In this document: positions 1-6,243 of the stretch, piece after piece
Layout of the letters: each line of letters opens with the position of its first letter
Position numbering within the stretch: the first letter of the stretch is position 1
Source: Pseudomonadota bacterium
Lineage (GTDB): Bacteria > Bdellovibrionota > Bacteriovoracia > Bacteriovoracales > Bacteriovoracaceae
Assembly (NCBI GenBank): GCA_021299675.1
Contig: JAJTIF010000327.1
Coordinates: 1-7,158 of the forward strand
Direction: 5' to 3'
DNA: 7,158 nt
The notes under the pieces: generated by a model
The model's input: the letters and a program-made list of their open reading frames with translations, nothing else
Told to the model about the DNA's origin: nothing
The model's database searches: none
Made by a program: the position numbers and the translations under genes

Positions 1-1297
1 CTGGACTCTCGGATAGTGAAGCCATAACCAGTGGTAGATTCCCTTTGGTCACCCCAAAGGCCGCGAAGGTATCCACTACGGGAATAAAGCCCGCTTTACT
101 CATGCCAGCAGCCGCTGAAACCATATTGGATTCAGCTATACCCATGTCCTGGAAGCGATCCGGAAATTTCGTTTGAAAAGCTTTAAGACCGGTGGAGCCG
201 GCCAGATCACTTGAAAGAGAAAACACAGGAAGCCCCTGCTCCGCCGCCTTGATCAAGGCATTGGCGACACCGACTTGAATTTTTTCATTAGGCTTTGAGC
301 TTGAAGCCGAGGCGGCTGGCTTGACGGTGAGATCTTTCGCCCAGTTTAAAAACTCCGCGGGCACATCTTTGCTGCCCCAGATCTCTTCCAGAAAGGCCAC
401 AATGGCCGTGTCATAAGGCTTGAGTGGGTAGCCGTGACCACCAGAGCTGGATTCAGCGGTGGCTTTATTGCCGATGCCTTTGACGGTTTTAGCGAGCACG
501 ACCACCGGTTTCTTTGGATTCTTCTTGGCCAAATTCAGGGCCGCCTCCATGGTGGTGAATGCCGCTTCAAGATTATTCCCGTCCGCTAGCTTCACCACTT
601 CCCAACCTAAGGTCGAGAGTGTTTCAAAACTAGGAGTCATGGAAAATGAATCCTTATCAATGCGGCCACCGAGCTTGGTGTTATTATCGGAGATGATCAT
701 CACAAAAGGGGCCACTTTTCCTTTCGCTGCCAAACCGGGGATAGCCGCGAAGGCTTCCTTGGCTTCCCCTTCCATGCTCGCCCCATCGGATACACTCACC
801 ACCGTCACTCGCTCAAGGCCTGTGAGGGCGTCGGCCATGGCAAGGCCTTGTGCCTGAGGAAGGGCCGAGCCCAAGGGACCGTTAGAAAGCAACACACCCT
901 CTGGATAGATATGGCTTTCGCCGTGGCCTGTGAGCTTAGAATCAATGCTTCGAAAGCCTTTCAAAGACTCTAGCGTGAGATCACCAAAGCCTAGATTCGC
1001 TCTCAGGGCATAGATGCCGTTTTCAGCATGGCCGATGTCGTTGATGAAATTAAAGTGATTGAACCAGTCTTTTTGCTTAAACATCAGGGCGTGAAGCGAT
1101 GTCCACAGCTCCATCATGGCCGAGGGTCCACCCCAGTGACAGGCCGCTCCTCCATTCACAGCTCCCTGATCCATTAGCGCCAATAAACAGCGAGTCGCCT
1201 TGGGGTCAGCCATCGTGACGCCTTTGACCGTTGTGGCGTAGAGGGGTTTTCCGGTAGGAGCGCTGTGCAGTGCGTTTTTCAGATTGAGAACTTTCAT
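1..1297 (-). CDS. tkt: Transketolase (partial; C-terminal part lies beyond the left edge)
   Basis: Thiamine-diphosphate (ThDP) enzyme of the non-oxidative pentose phosphate pathway that moves two-carbon ketol units between sugar phosphates in the cytoplasm. I translated the minus strand from an ATG at 1297; it stays open for 432 codons to the edge, against roughly 620-670 residues for complete transketolases. The N-terminal ThDP domain has GHAENG (His90), GHGESH (His125, His129), the SNGPLG loop, and the cofactor/Mg motif SDGASMEG (Asp171, Glu176) followed by DNN (204-206). The pyrimidine domain has GIAESNM, whose Glu389 should activate the cofactor, then DTFAAF and LSES, resembling the human-type enzyme more than E. 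coli TktA. Oddities: SDG replaces the usual GDG, and an NGGAACHWGG stretch sits where SGHP normally occurs. An AAGGA (1309-1313) lies 11 nt before the ATG. Divergent from rpmB. A transketolase-like paralogue with altered substrate use is possible. Confidence 0.88.
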   Translation of the reverse strand, partial: MKVLNLKNALHSAPTGKPLYATTVKGVTMADPKATRCLLALMDQGAVNGGAACHWGGPSAMMELWTSLHALMFKQKDWFNHFNFINDIGHAENGIYALRANLGFGDLTLESLKGFRSIDSKLTGHGESHIYPEGVLLSNGPLGSALPQAQGLAMADALTGLERVTVVSVSDGASMEGEAKEAFAAIPGLAAKGKVAPFVMIISDNNTKLGGRIDKDSFSMTPSFETLSTLGWEVVKLADGNNLEAAFTTMEAALNLAKKNPKKPVVVLAKTVKGIGNKATAESSSGGHGYPLKPYDTAIVAFLEEIWGSKDVPAEFLNWAKDLTVKPAASASSSKPNEKIQVGVANALIKAAEQGLPVFSLSSDLAGSTGLKAFQTKFPDRFQDMGIAESNMVSAAAGMSKAGFIPVVDTFAAFGVTKGNLPLVMASLSESP

Positions 1298-1330
1298 GGG
1301 GGAAGTTGTCCTTGTGGGTGTTTTCAAGGC

Positions 1331-1359
1331 ATTAAACCCCATTCTTGGCATTTTCTCAA
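1331..1359 (-). promoter_or_regulatory. Sigma70-like promoter for the transketolase gene
   Basis: On the minus strand TTGAGA (1359-1354, five of six matches to TTGACA) is followed by exactly 17 nt and TTTAAT (1336-1331, five of six matches to TATAAT). Transcription would start near 1324, giving a leader of about 27 nt. The elements interleave with the opposing rpmB promoter. Prediction from consensus only. Confidence 0.55.
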
Positions 1360-1366
1360 TTGCCAA
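1345..1366. repeat. Inverted repeat TTGGCA-N10-TGCCAA between divergent promoters
   Basis: The two perfect 6-bp arms (1345-1350 and 1361-1366) have their outer ends 22 bp apart, about two helical turns, which suits a dimeric DNA-binding protein. The left arm coincides with the rpmB -35 box and the repeat covers the transketolase -35 box. An operator role is inference; the short arms could also occur by chance. Confidence 0.35.
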
Positions 1367-1373
1367 AGATAAC
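1345..1373 (+). promoter_or_regulatory. Sigma70-like promoter for rpmB
   Basis: TTGGCA (1345-1350, five of six matches to TTGACA), a 17-nt spacer and GATAAC (1368-1373, four of six matches to TATAAT). The start point would be near 1380, with a leader of about 42 nt before rpmB. It overlaps the divergent transketolase promoter, and its -35 box is the left arm of a palindrome. Confidence 0.5.
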
Positions 1374-1421
1374 TTCCATGCGTTAAGGTCTTGGGACTGA
1401 AAATTAAAAAGAAGGTAATTT

Positions 1422-1655
1422 ATGTCTCGTGCATGTGATTTATCAGGTAAAGGCCGTCAGGCTAACCACAAAGTTTCTCACTCAAACATCAAGACTCGCA
1501 AATTCTCACAAGCGAATTTGAAAACTAAGAAATTGTTCGACCCAGAAACTGGTAAGACAATTCGTCTTCGCGTTTCAACCAGCACCATGAGAACGCTTGA
1601 TAAGGTGGGATCTCTCTCGAAGTATCTCCGTAAGAACATTCACTTGTTCCAATAG
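1422..1655 (+). CDS. rpmB: 50S ribosomal protein L28
   Basis: Structural protein of the large ribosomal subunit. The 77-residue product is the usual L28 size and shows the family pattern: an MSRxC-xx-GK start, NxxSHSNIKTRKF in the N-terminal half, then IRLRVSTSTMRTLDKVG matching the conserved LRVS-MRxxDKxG core. It has a single cysteine (Cys5), so it is not the four-cysteine zinc form. A good AGAAGG ribosome site lies 6 nt before the ATG. It is a single-gene unit: its own promoter faces the transketolase gene and an intrinsic terminator follows 24 nt after its stop. rpmG, its operon partner in E. coli, is not next to it but 4.6 kb away on the other strand. Its coding sequence looks more A/T-rich than its neighbours, as expected of a highly expressed ribosomal gene. 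Confidence 0.96.
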   Translation: MSRACDLSGKGRQANHKVSHSNIKTRKFSQANLKTKKLFDPETGKTIRLRVSTSTMRTLDKVGSLSKYLRKNIHLFQ

Positions 1656-1667
1656 GATCTACTTAAA

Positions 1668-2378
1668 TTAATTAGACCTAAAGCCCTCGCGTGCGAGGGC
1701 TTTTTTATTTTGTCCGCACGACTTGATCTCTCCGCCCTTATGAGGAATGAAGCACACCACCTTGTGCCCTCCCGCGCGACCACACCCTTTCTCATCTGAA
1801 GCCGGAGTGCGGAAGTTTTTCATCAAGGGCTTTTGACCATAGACGCTCGAGACCTCGTGGCAGAAGTTTTCTGCATCCGTTTTTTTACAGTCATCAAACG
1901 CAAACTCCTCACCCACCACGGCGGGGATCGAGATAATGCGGGTAAATTCCTGCGCCCGCATGATGTAGGAAAGTGTGAGCGCCTCACCTTGCGGTTTTTC
2001 AACTAAGGTGAGCTTCACAAAAATCTTATCCCGCTCGCCTTTGGAGCTGGCCCAGGAGATTTCCTGCTCGGCTGAGAGCACGTAGAGGTCCTTGATCACA
2101 AAGCCACTCTCCCGCCACTCTTTACCTACACGCAAGCCAATCAAGGTATTAGTGCTGATCACACTGGTGCCAAGTTTTTTATCTTTAAAGACTTGAGAGC
2201 ACACGGTGGGATCACTGATAAAGGACTCGAGCTCGAGCCAAGCTTTGTGTTGCTGAGGCTTGGGGTTGGGATTGGAGGTATTCAAAGCATAGTCAAACAC
2301 CAGACAGGCGAAGAACCACACCGACACGATGAAGCCGGCAAGGATAAAGCGTTGGGAGCGTTTGAAGGTTTTGACCAC
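1668..2378 (-). CDS. Unrecognised protein with one N-terminal membrane segment and a Cys-containing outer domain
   Basis: I do not recognise this 236-residue protein. A short basic N-terminus (KTFKRSQR) precedes one hydrophobic segment (about 11-28), so it is probably a signal-anchored protein whose main part faces the periplasm. A Pro/Asn-rich linker (33-43) follows. The outer part has six cysteines (60, 164, 173, 199, 209, 221), an even number that could form three disulfides; four lie in the last 75 residues. The start is GTG at 2378: an in-frame stop lies two codons upstream and the basic-plus-hydrophobic N-terminus fits. No good ribosome site is seen, so the exact start is uncertain. It is co-directional with the protease gene upstream but separated by a strong terminator, so it is likely transcribed on its own. 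Residues 223-233 are encoded by the rpmB terminator. It lacks a prepilin Glu5-type motif. Confidence 0.7.
   Translation of the reverse strand: MVKTFKRSQRFILAGFIVSVWFFACLVFDYALNTSNPNPKPQQHKAWLELESFISDPTVCSQVFKDKKLGTSVISTNTLIGLRVGKEWRESGFVIKDLYVLSAEQEISWASSKGERDKIFVKLTLVEKPQGEALTLSYIMRAQEFTRIISIPAVVGEEFAFDDCKKTDAENFCHEVSSVYGQKPLMKNFRTPASDEKGCGRAGGHKVVCFIPHKGGEIKSCGQNKKALAREGFRSN
1680..1711 (+). terminator. Intrinsic terminator of rpmB
   Basis: Stem AAAGCCCTCG (1680-1689), loop CGTG (1690-1693) and the fully complementary arm 1694-1703, running into TTTTTTATTTT. The G/C-rich core plus a long T-tract makes a strong rho-independent terminator for plus-strand transcripts. Read on the minus strand the hairpin is followed by TTTAGGTCT, a poor U-tract, so it probably works one way. 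It lies inside the last codons of the convergent gene. Confidence 0.9.
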
Positions 2379-2440
2379 GACTTATTCTAAACGTGATCAG
2401 CCTGAAATCGATGGGGAAATAGCTGCCAAAAATTAGTGGC

Positions 2441-2483
2441 AAAAAAAAGAGAGAAAGGCCCTGTCCTTTGGGCCCTTCTCTCT
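2441..2483 (-). terminator. Intrinsic terminator of the S8 protease gene
   Basis: A 14-bp stem (arms 2448-2461 and 2470-2483, one A-C mismatch) with an 8-nt loop is followed, on the minus strand, by eight T residues (2448-2441). It begins 9 nt after the protease stop codon. A strong rho-independent terminator that should insulate the downstream membrane-protein gene. Confidence 0.92.
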
Positions 2484-2492
2484 GGCGAAAAC

Positions 2493-4181
2493 TTAGCGGA
2501 TGATCTGAACTTCTTTAATCGAAAAACCCCAGGCGGTCTGAGAAGAATCGCTGGTAAATTCAACAGTTAGTGAATCGCCTTCCACGTAGTCTGTGACGAT
2601 ATTGTCGCCTTTGCCTGTGAGTCTCTCAAGCACTCCACCTGTGGCATCTTTGACTGTTAAGAAATCATAATTATTTTCAACATCAAGCTTTTCCACCACT
2701 AGGCGCAAAAACTTGGCACCTGGAACCGAAATGGTGCTGGTGAGCTTAGCGCTGTTCGCGTAAGGGTGGGCTGACTCGAAGGCTTCACGCAGAGCTTCGG
2801 TAGACCACTGAGACTCATCCGGAGTGTTACGCACGGGACGTGTATTGGTCAAAAGATTGTAGGCATCCACGCGTCCACCGGAGATGGTGGTGCGACGGTA
2901 AGCAGGTGCTGGTACAGATGTGCCGTGGAGACGCTCGATCATCTCTGCGTGAGGCATGCGTCCTTCCTGGGCCAAGAGAAGTCCAATCACACCAGAGACA
3001 TGAGGAGTCGCCATCGATGTTCCAGAGAACACCGAGTACTGACCATTAGGAGTCGTGGAGAGAACGTTTCTTCCGGGAGCTGCCACGTGAACTGTTCTCT
3101 TGCCGTAGCTTGAGAAGCTTGCGAGCTGATCCGTGTGAGCGTGCGCCGCCACGGCCACTATGTTGGCCGTACGATAGTTTGAAGGAAAGTTATCACGGAC
3201 GTCGTTGTTGGTGGTTGAGTTACCAGCGGCAGCCGTGAAAATGATTCCGCGGTCACTGGCAGCCTTGATCGAGTCAAAGAGAGCTTGCGAGAAACCACCG
3301 CCGCCCCAAGAGTTGCTCATGAGGTCAACGTTCATCTTCGTGGCGTAATCAATCGCAACGATGGCATCAGCCAGAGAGCCTGAGCCTTCGTCTGTAAGAA
3401 ACTTCACGGCCATCATTTTTACATCGGCCATGACCCCGGCGACTCCGCCGTTACCGTGAACGGCACCGATGGTACCGGCACAGTGAGTCCCGTGACCATT
3501 TCCGTCCATGGGAGAGCCATTTTTTAAAGCCGCGTTCCAGCCATAGATATCATCGACGTAGCCGTTACCGTCGTCGTCTTTATTGTTGCCAGCAATCTCG
3601 CCTGGGTTCGTCCACATATTCGCTGCGAGGTCCGGGTGACGCCAGTCAATCCCGGTATCAATCACCGCGATCACCACATCACGAGATCCCTTGGTGATTT
3701 TCCAAGCTTCAACCGCGTTCACGTCTGCACCAGCGACTCCGCGCTCAGGTGTAGTGCTTGTGCCCGAGCGATCTGGCTCGTTGGCGCTGCTGTTTTTGAG
3801 ACCCCAGAGGAGATCAAACTTCTCATCGCCCGTCACGCTGACTTGGTTAAGAAGAGATTCTATCGGAGTGATGGTATTGATGGTGTGATAGAGGTAGTTA
3901 GGCTCGGCGTACTCGACGACGTCGAGTTCTTTGAGCTTCGCTACGGCCAGCGCAGCTGACTTCTCATTGGATTTCACGACAGCGAACTGACCGCTGACAA
4001 GGTTCATATCTTGAGTCACGTTCAGCCCCTTAAGTGACTTAAGTGAGGCGCCATCTTTAAGTTTTACAATGAACTCCCCTGGGACCGCCGGAATCTCGAG
4101 AGACATTTTAGATTGGGCAGCGAGGGCCATGGGCGAGAGAGCCAAAAGACCGAGTAAAACGCATAGCTTTTTTGTTTTCAT
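2493..4181 (-). CDS. Secreted subtilisin-like serine protease (S8) with I9-type propeptide and CUB-like C-terminal domain
   Basis: Exported endopeptidase of the subtilase family. Numbered from the ATG at 4181 (562 residues): a Sec signal peptide (1-21, ending MALA) with a KTKK n-region; an I9-like propeptide (about 35-98, GEFIVKLKDG to VVEYAEPNYLY) that would chaperone and inhibit the enzyme; and the S8 domain (about 155-445) with Asp175 (VIDTGID), His230 (GHGTHCAG), oxyanion Asn321 (AAAGNS) and Ser389 (GTSMATPH). An Asp-rich DDDGNGYVDD loop (202-211) may bind calcium. Residues about 469-560, starting ESAHPY with GYD-like NNYDFLTV and ending GFSI, look like a bacterial CUB-like beta-sandwich. 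I prefer the ATG over GTG at 4187 because AAGGAG covers that GTG. Monocistronic, with its own terminator. All catalytic residues are present, so it should be active. The substrate is unknown; prey or environmental protein digestion is inference. Confidence 0.95.
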   Translation of the reverse strand: MKTKKLCVLLGLLALSPMALAAQSKMSLEIPAVPGEFIVKLKDGASLKSLKGLNVTQDMNLVSGQFAVVKSNEKSAALAVAKLKELDVVEYAEPNYLYHTINTITPIESLLNQVSVTGDEKFDLLWGLKNSSANEPDRSGTSTTPERGVAGADVNAVEAWKITKGSRDVVIAVIDTGIDWRHPDLAANMWTNPGEIAGNNKDDDGNGYVDDIYGWNAALKNGSPMDGNGHGTHCAGTIGAVHGNGGVAGVMADVKMMAVKFLTDEGSGSLADAIVAIDYATKMNVDLMSNSWGGGGFSQALFDSIKAASDRGIIFTAAAGNSTTNNDVRDNFPSNYRTANIVAVAAHAHTDQLASFSSYGKRTVHVAAPGRNVLSTTPNGQYSVFSGTSMATPHVSGVIGLLLAQEGRMPHAEMIERLHGTSVPAPAYRRTTISGGRVDAYNLLTNTRPVRNTPDESQWSTEALREAFESAHPYANSAKLTSTISVPGAKFLRLVVEKLDVENNYDFLTVKDATGGVLERLTGKGDNIVTDYVEGDSLTVEFTSDSSQTAWGFSIKEVQIIR

Positions 4182-4186
4182 CCGCA

Positions 4187-4192
4187 CTCCTT
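4187..4192 (-). promoter_or_regulatory. Shine-Dalgarno AAGGAG that fixes the protease start
   Basis: On the minus strand AAGGAG is followed by TGCGG and then ATG (4181), an ideal 5-nt spacing. The in-frame GTG two codons earlier uses the last G of this site, so it cannot be served by it. Confidence 0.75.
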
Positions 4193-4328
4193 GCAGGTTT
4201 TGAAACGAACACTTCTTGTGTACGTGTTTATATTATCCACGAGGCAAAAATTTCTTGGGAGGAATTTTTTGCCGCCCACGTTTTGAGAGCATTTGGGCCC
4301 AATTTGTAAGAAAATAAAAGAACCTAAA

Positions 4329-4334
4329 GGGAGG
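4329..4334 (+). promoter_or_regulatory. Shine-Dalgarno GGGAGG supporting a TTG start
   Basis: GGGAGG, within AAAGGGAGG, is followed by ATGCC and then TTG at 4340, a 5-nt spacing. The ATG at 4335 overlaps this spacer but opens a different frame of about 50 codons with no protein-like content, so TTG is the likely start. Confidence 0.6.
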
Positions 4335-4339
4335 ATGCC

Positions 4340-5179
4340 TTGTCACAAATCTTCAATAAGAGCTCTCACCCAGTCGCCATCAAACGGATTCCCATTCGCA
4401 TGTGGACTTTACGCGCTGAGATCGAAGCTGCCCTTGAGCACCGGATCAAAGAATGTGAAGCCGCCGGCGTTCCTCTTTATATAGATGACATCAAAGAGTT
4501 CTACGGCATGAATATCGCCAAACCTCTCTCTGGGCAGCCACAATTGACACTGGTTTCTGAAGCCAGCGATGCATCTCCCATGAGTAATGAAAATGTCGAC
4601 GACATGATGGCTGCGCTGGCGGAAGAAAAAGCTCCCGAAGCAACGCCCGAAGCACCACCACAAGAGGCAGCCCCAGCCGAGGCTGCCAGTGCAACCGAAG
4701 CAGCCTCCACTGAAACTCCACCCTCTGCGCAAGCCGACCAGATCATTGCGACACAGTCACCGGAAGAGAAAGCACAAGCACCCCACGCCCACAAGTTTCA
4801 AACGCCCTATGTGCGTCGTGCCCCGAACTCTGACCAAATCTCTTACGGCTTTTCGATGCTGGCAGACATTAATATGGATTGGGTGTTGGCCTTCTCAAAG
4901 CACCCCTTCACTCAGGGTTCAAGCATCGTGATTGAGTTTTTGATCCCAACCCCTTTCACCATGAACGTGGAGATCTTGCTGTGTAATCGCATCGCCATGA
5001 AGAGCCGGATCATCTCAGAGACTAAACCTGACTATCGCGTTCAGTGTCGCTATACCTTCTCACACCCCGGTGAGCGCAGTAACCTTCGCCGATTCTTGAG
5101 CTCCGTAGAACCAGATCTTCCCAACAAGCCCGCCTTTCTAGCGAGCTCGCCTGCAGAAGACACTGGACCGGCGACTTAA
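4340..5179 (+). CDS. PilZ-like domain protein with acidic Ala/Pro-rich linker
   Basis: A 279-residue cytoplasmic protein in three parts. Residues 1-65 are a folded-looking segment (MWTLRAEIEAALEHRIKEC helix, then VPLYIDDIKEFYGMNI). Residues about 74-150 form a low-complexity Ala/Glu/Pro/Gln/Thr linker. Residues about 155-257 form a beta-rich domain with the spacing of a PilZ fold: ADINMDW where D-x-S-xx-G normally sits, GSSIVIEFLIP, ILLCNRI, then YRVQCRYTF. PilZ domains usually bind cyclic di-GMP through RxxxR and D/NxSxxG. Here only YVRRAP (157-162) precedes the domain and the second motif is degenerate, so binding is doubtful. The start is TTG, chosen for its strong ribosome site; the next in-frame ATG (codon 21) would remove a conserved-looking helix. 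The DUF4340-like gene begins 19 nt downstream, suggesting co-transcription. The PilZ call is tentative: fold-like pattern, not clear motifs. Confidence 0.55.
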   Translation: MSQIFNKSSHPVAIKRIPIRMWTLRAEIEAALEHRIKECEAAGVPLYIDDIKEFYGMNIAKPLSGQPQLTLVSEASDASPMSNENVDDMMAALAEEKAPEATPEAPPQEAAPAEAASATEAASTETPPSAQADQIIATQSPEEKAQAPHAHKFQTPYVRRAPNSDQISYGFSMLADINMDWVLAFSKHPFTQGSSIVIEFLIPTPFTMNVEILLCNRIAMKSRIISETKPDYRVQCRYTFSHPGERSNLRRFLSSVEPDLPNKPAFLASSPAEDTGPAT

Positions 5180-5198
5180 GTCCTCGCTAGAATAGTTC

Positions 5199-6191
5199 AT
5201 GTTTAAAATTCACTGGTCCACCATGGCCGTTTTGGCCTTCGGTTTTATTCTCTCGGCACTGGCCTTCTTTGCTGAAATGTTTCAGGGACCACCAGTCCCC
5301 ACTGATCTCACGCAGCTGATTCAAAATCCCATCCCCACCGATAAGCTTGCTCATCTTAAGTCGGTGAGTTTCACCAACAAGATGGGAAGCTTTAAGTTTG
5401 AAAATGCTCACCCACAGTTTGAGCTCGAAGGCCCTTGGCAGATGATCCAGCCCACCAACATTAAGGCGCGCAAGGATTTCTTTCTCAAGGTTCTTAAGAG
5501 CCTGACGGAAATTCAGGTCCGTCACACCCACCGAGCAGACACCATTAACCTGCAGAGCTTTTCACTGGATAAGCCGCTCTTTAGTTTCATATTCGAGACC
5601 AAAGACTCGGCTCTCATCCAGGTCTCCTTCGGCCTCATTAACCCAATCGATAACTCGACCTACTTTTCTTTGACGGGCAGTGACCTCATCTATCAATCCA
5701 ATACTCTCTCTCTGCCGCTGGAAGCGGTTACGCCGGATGAACTGCTAGACTCTAAGGCGCTGGCGCTGAATAGTGAGCTGGTGTCGATGATTGAAATTCA
5801 AGAAGCTCCCTTCCAATCGGGCCAGCTCAAGGTCACTAAGATCTCTGATCTCTGGGAAGATAGTTCAGGTCAACGCATGGACGCCAAGAAGCTTGAGCGC
5901 TACATCGGGGAACTGCAGAATATTAAGAGCTATATGGTGCTGGATAAACTCTCACCCATAGCCTCGGCTGAACTCGAGAAGATCATGTCAGCTCCTCGCT
6001 GGAGAATGAAGATTGCTCAACGGGAGTACACCGAGACTTTCTTTGTCGCAGGTCCACTAACCGAGATTGGGGACTTTACACTTGAAAAGGCGAACTCATT
6101 CTTGTTCTACCGTGAAGGCACAACTACACCCATCGTGTTGCCACCGGACATGCAGAATATATTTAGAAAAAGTGATAATCAGTTGAGATAG
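5199..6191 (+). CDS. Membrane-anchored DUF4340-like protein
   Basis: A 330-residue protein with one N-terminal membrane segment (about 9-25) and a large soluble part, probably periplasmic. The soluble region resembles DUF4340: a strand entering FELEGPWQMIQP (74-85), a helix with KVLKSLTEIQ, then IQVSFG at 140-145 and NSTYFSL at 152-158 before the DLIYQ strand, as in the family's W-x-x-x-x-P and G...Y patterns. In characterised genomes DUF4340 genes often sit beside ABC-type gliding components (GldF/GldG-like), but none is present here. It follows the PilZ-like gene by 19 nt and ends before a hairpin terminator, so the two probably form one unit. Its ribosome site is weak (TAGAATAG before ATG), consistent with coupling to upstream translation. 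The function is unknown; a structural or scaffolding envelope role is inference. The family call rests on pattern memory and is moderate. Confidence 0.6.
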   Translation: MFKIHWSTMAVLAFGFILSALAFFAEMFQGPPVPTDLTQLIQNPIPTDKLAHLKSVSFTNKMGSFKFENAHPQFELEGPWQMIQPTNIKARKDFFLKVLKSLTEIQVRHTHRADTINLQSFSLDKPLFSFIFETKDSALIQVSFGLINPIDNSTYFSLTGSDLIYQSNTLSLPLEAVTPDELLDSKALALNSELVSMIEIQEAPFQSGQLKVTKISDLWEDSSGQRMDAKKLERYIGELQNIKSYMVLDKLSPIASAELEKIMSAPRWRMKIAQREYTETFFVAGPLTEIGDFTLEKANSFLFYREGTTTPIVLPPDMQNIFRKSDNQLR

Positions 6192-6200
6192 CTGATGGGA

Positions 6201-6233
6201 ATAAAAGAAGGGAGAAGCGATGCTTCCCCCTTT
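6201..6233. terminator. Probably bidirectional hairpin terminator between the DUF4340-like gene and rpmG
   Basis: Arms AAGGGAGAAGC (6208-6218) and GCTTCCCCCTT (6222-6232) pair over 11 bp with one A-C mismatch and a 3-nt loop. Read on the minus strand it is followed by CTTTTATT, a fair U-tract that terminates rpmG 11 nt after its stop. On the plus strand it is followed by TTAATC, so termination of the DUF4340-like transcript would be weaker. Confidence 0.7.
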
Positions 6234-6243
6234 AATCTACAAA

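Larger units (their letters stand above)
4182..4339. promoter_or_regulatory. Divergent intergenic region between the protease and PilZ-like genes
   Basis: It must hold both promoters. Toward the protease, an A/T-rich GATAATATAAA (4237-4227, minus) is a likely -10 region, but I see no convincing -35. Toward the PilZ-like gene, TTGAGA (4283-4288), an 18-nt spacer and TAAGAA (4307-4312) form a weak candidate. Three symmetric elements are present: ACAC-TTCTT-GTGT (4209-4221) in the presumed protease leader; an A/T-rich hairpin with arms 4245-4254 and 4262-4271 (one mismatch); and the perfect palindrome TTGGGCCCAA (4293-4302). Any of these could bind a regulator, but none is recognised. Confidence 0.35.

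Noticed and set aside
459..857. A 132-codon plus-strand open frame
   Set aside because: It lies wholly antisense to the intact transketolase frame, whose motifs are unmistakable; its translation is low-complexity Ser/Ala/Pro with no ribosome site.
2840..3959. Several plus-strand open frames of 62-107 codons
   Set aside because: All lie inside the S8 catalytic domain on the opposite strand and show no protein-like features.
4245..4271. The A/T-rich hairpin considered as an intrinsic terminator
   Set aside because: It follows no gene in either direction; both neighbours point away from it, and its stem is nearly all A/T with a mismatch.
4293..4484. A 63-codon plus-strand frame with an ATG at 4335 near a good ribosome site
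   Set aside because: It overlaps the PilZ-like frame out of register and its sequence has no domain character. The ribosome site spacing fits the TTG at 4340 at least as well.
4622..4790. Ala/Glu/Pro-coding repeats considered as a tandem DNA repeat
   Set aside because: The residues are repetitive in composition but the codons vary and no fixed repeat unit is seen in the DNA.
4409..4794. Three overlapping minus-strand open frames of 76-107 codons
   Set aside because: They arise opposite the Ala/Glu/Pro-rich linker of the PilZ-like gene, where G/C-biased codons suppress antisense stops. Their translations are Trp/Cys/Gly or Ala/Ser repeats.
5187..5531. A 114-codon minus-strand frame
   Set aside because: It is opposite the start of the DUF4340-like gene, whose membrane segment and family pattern support the plus strand.
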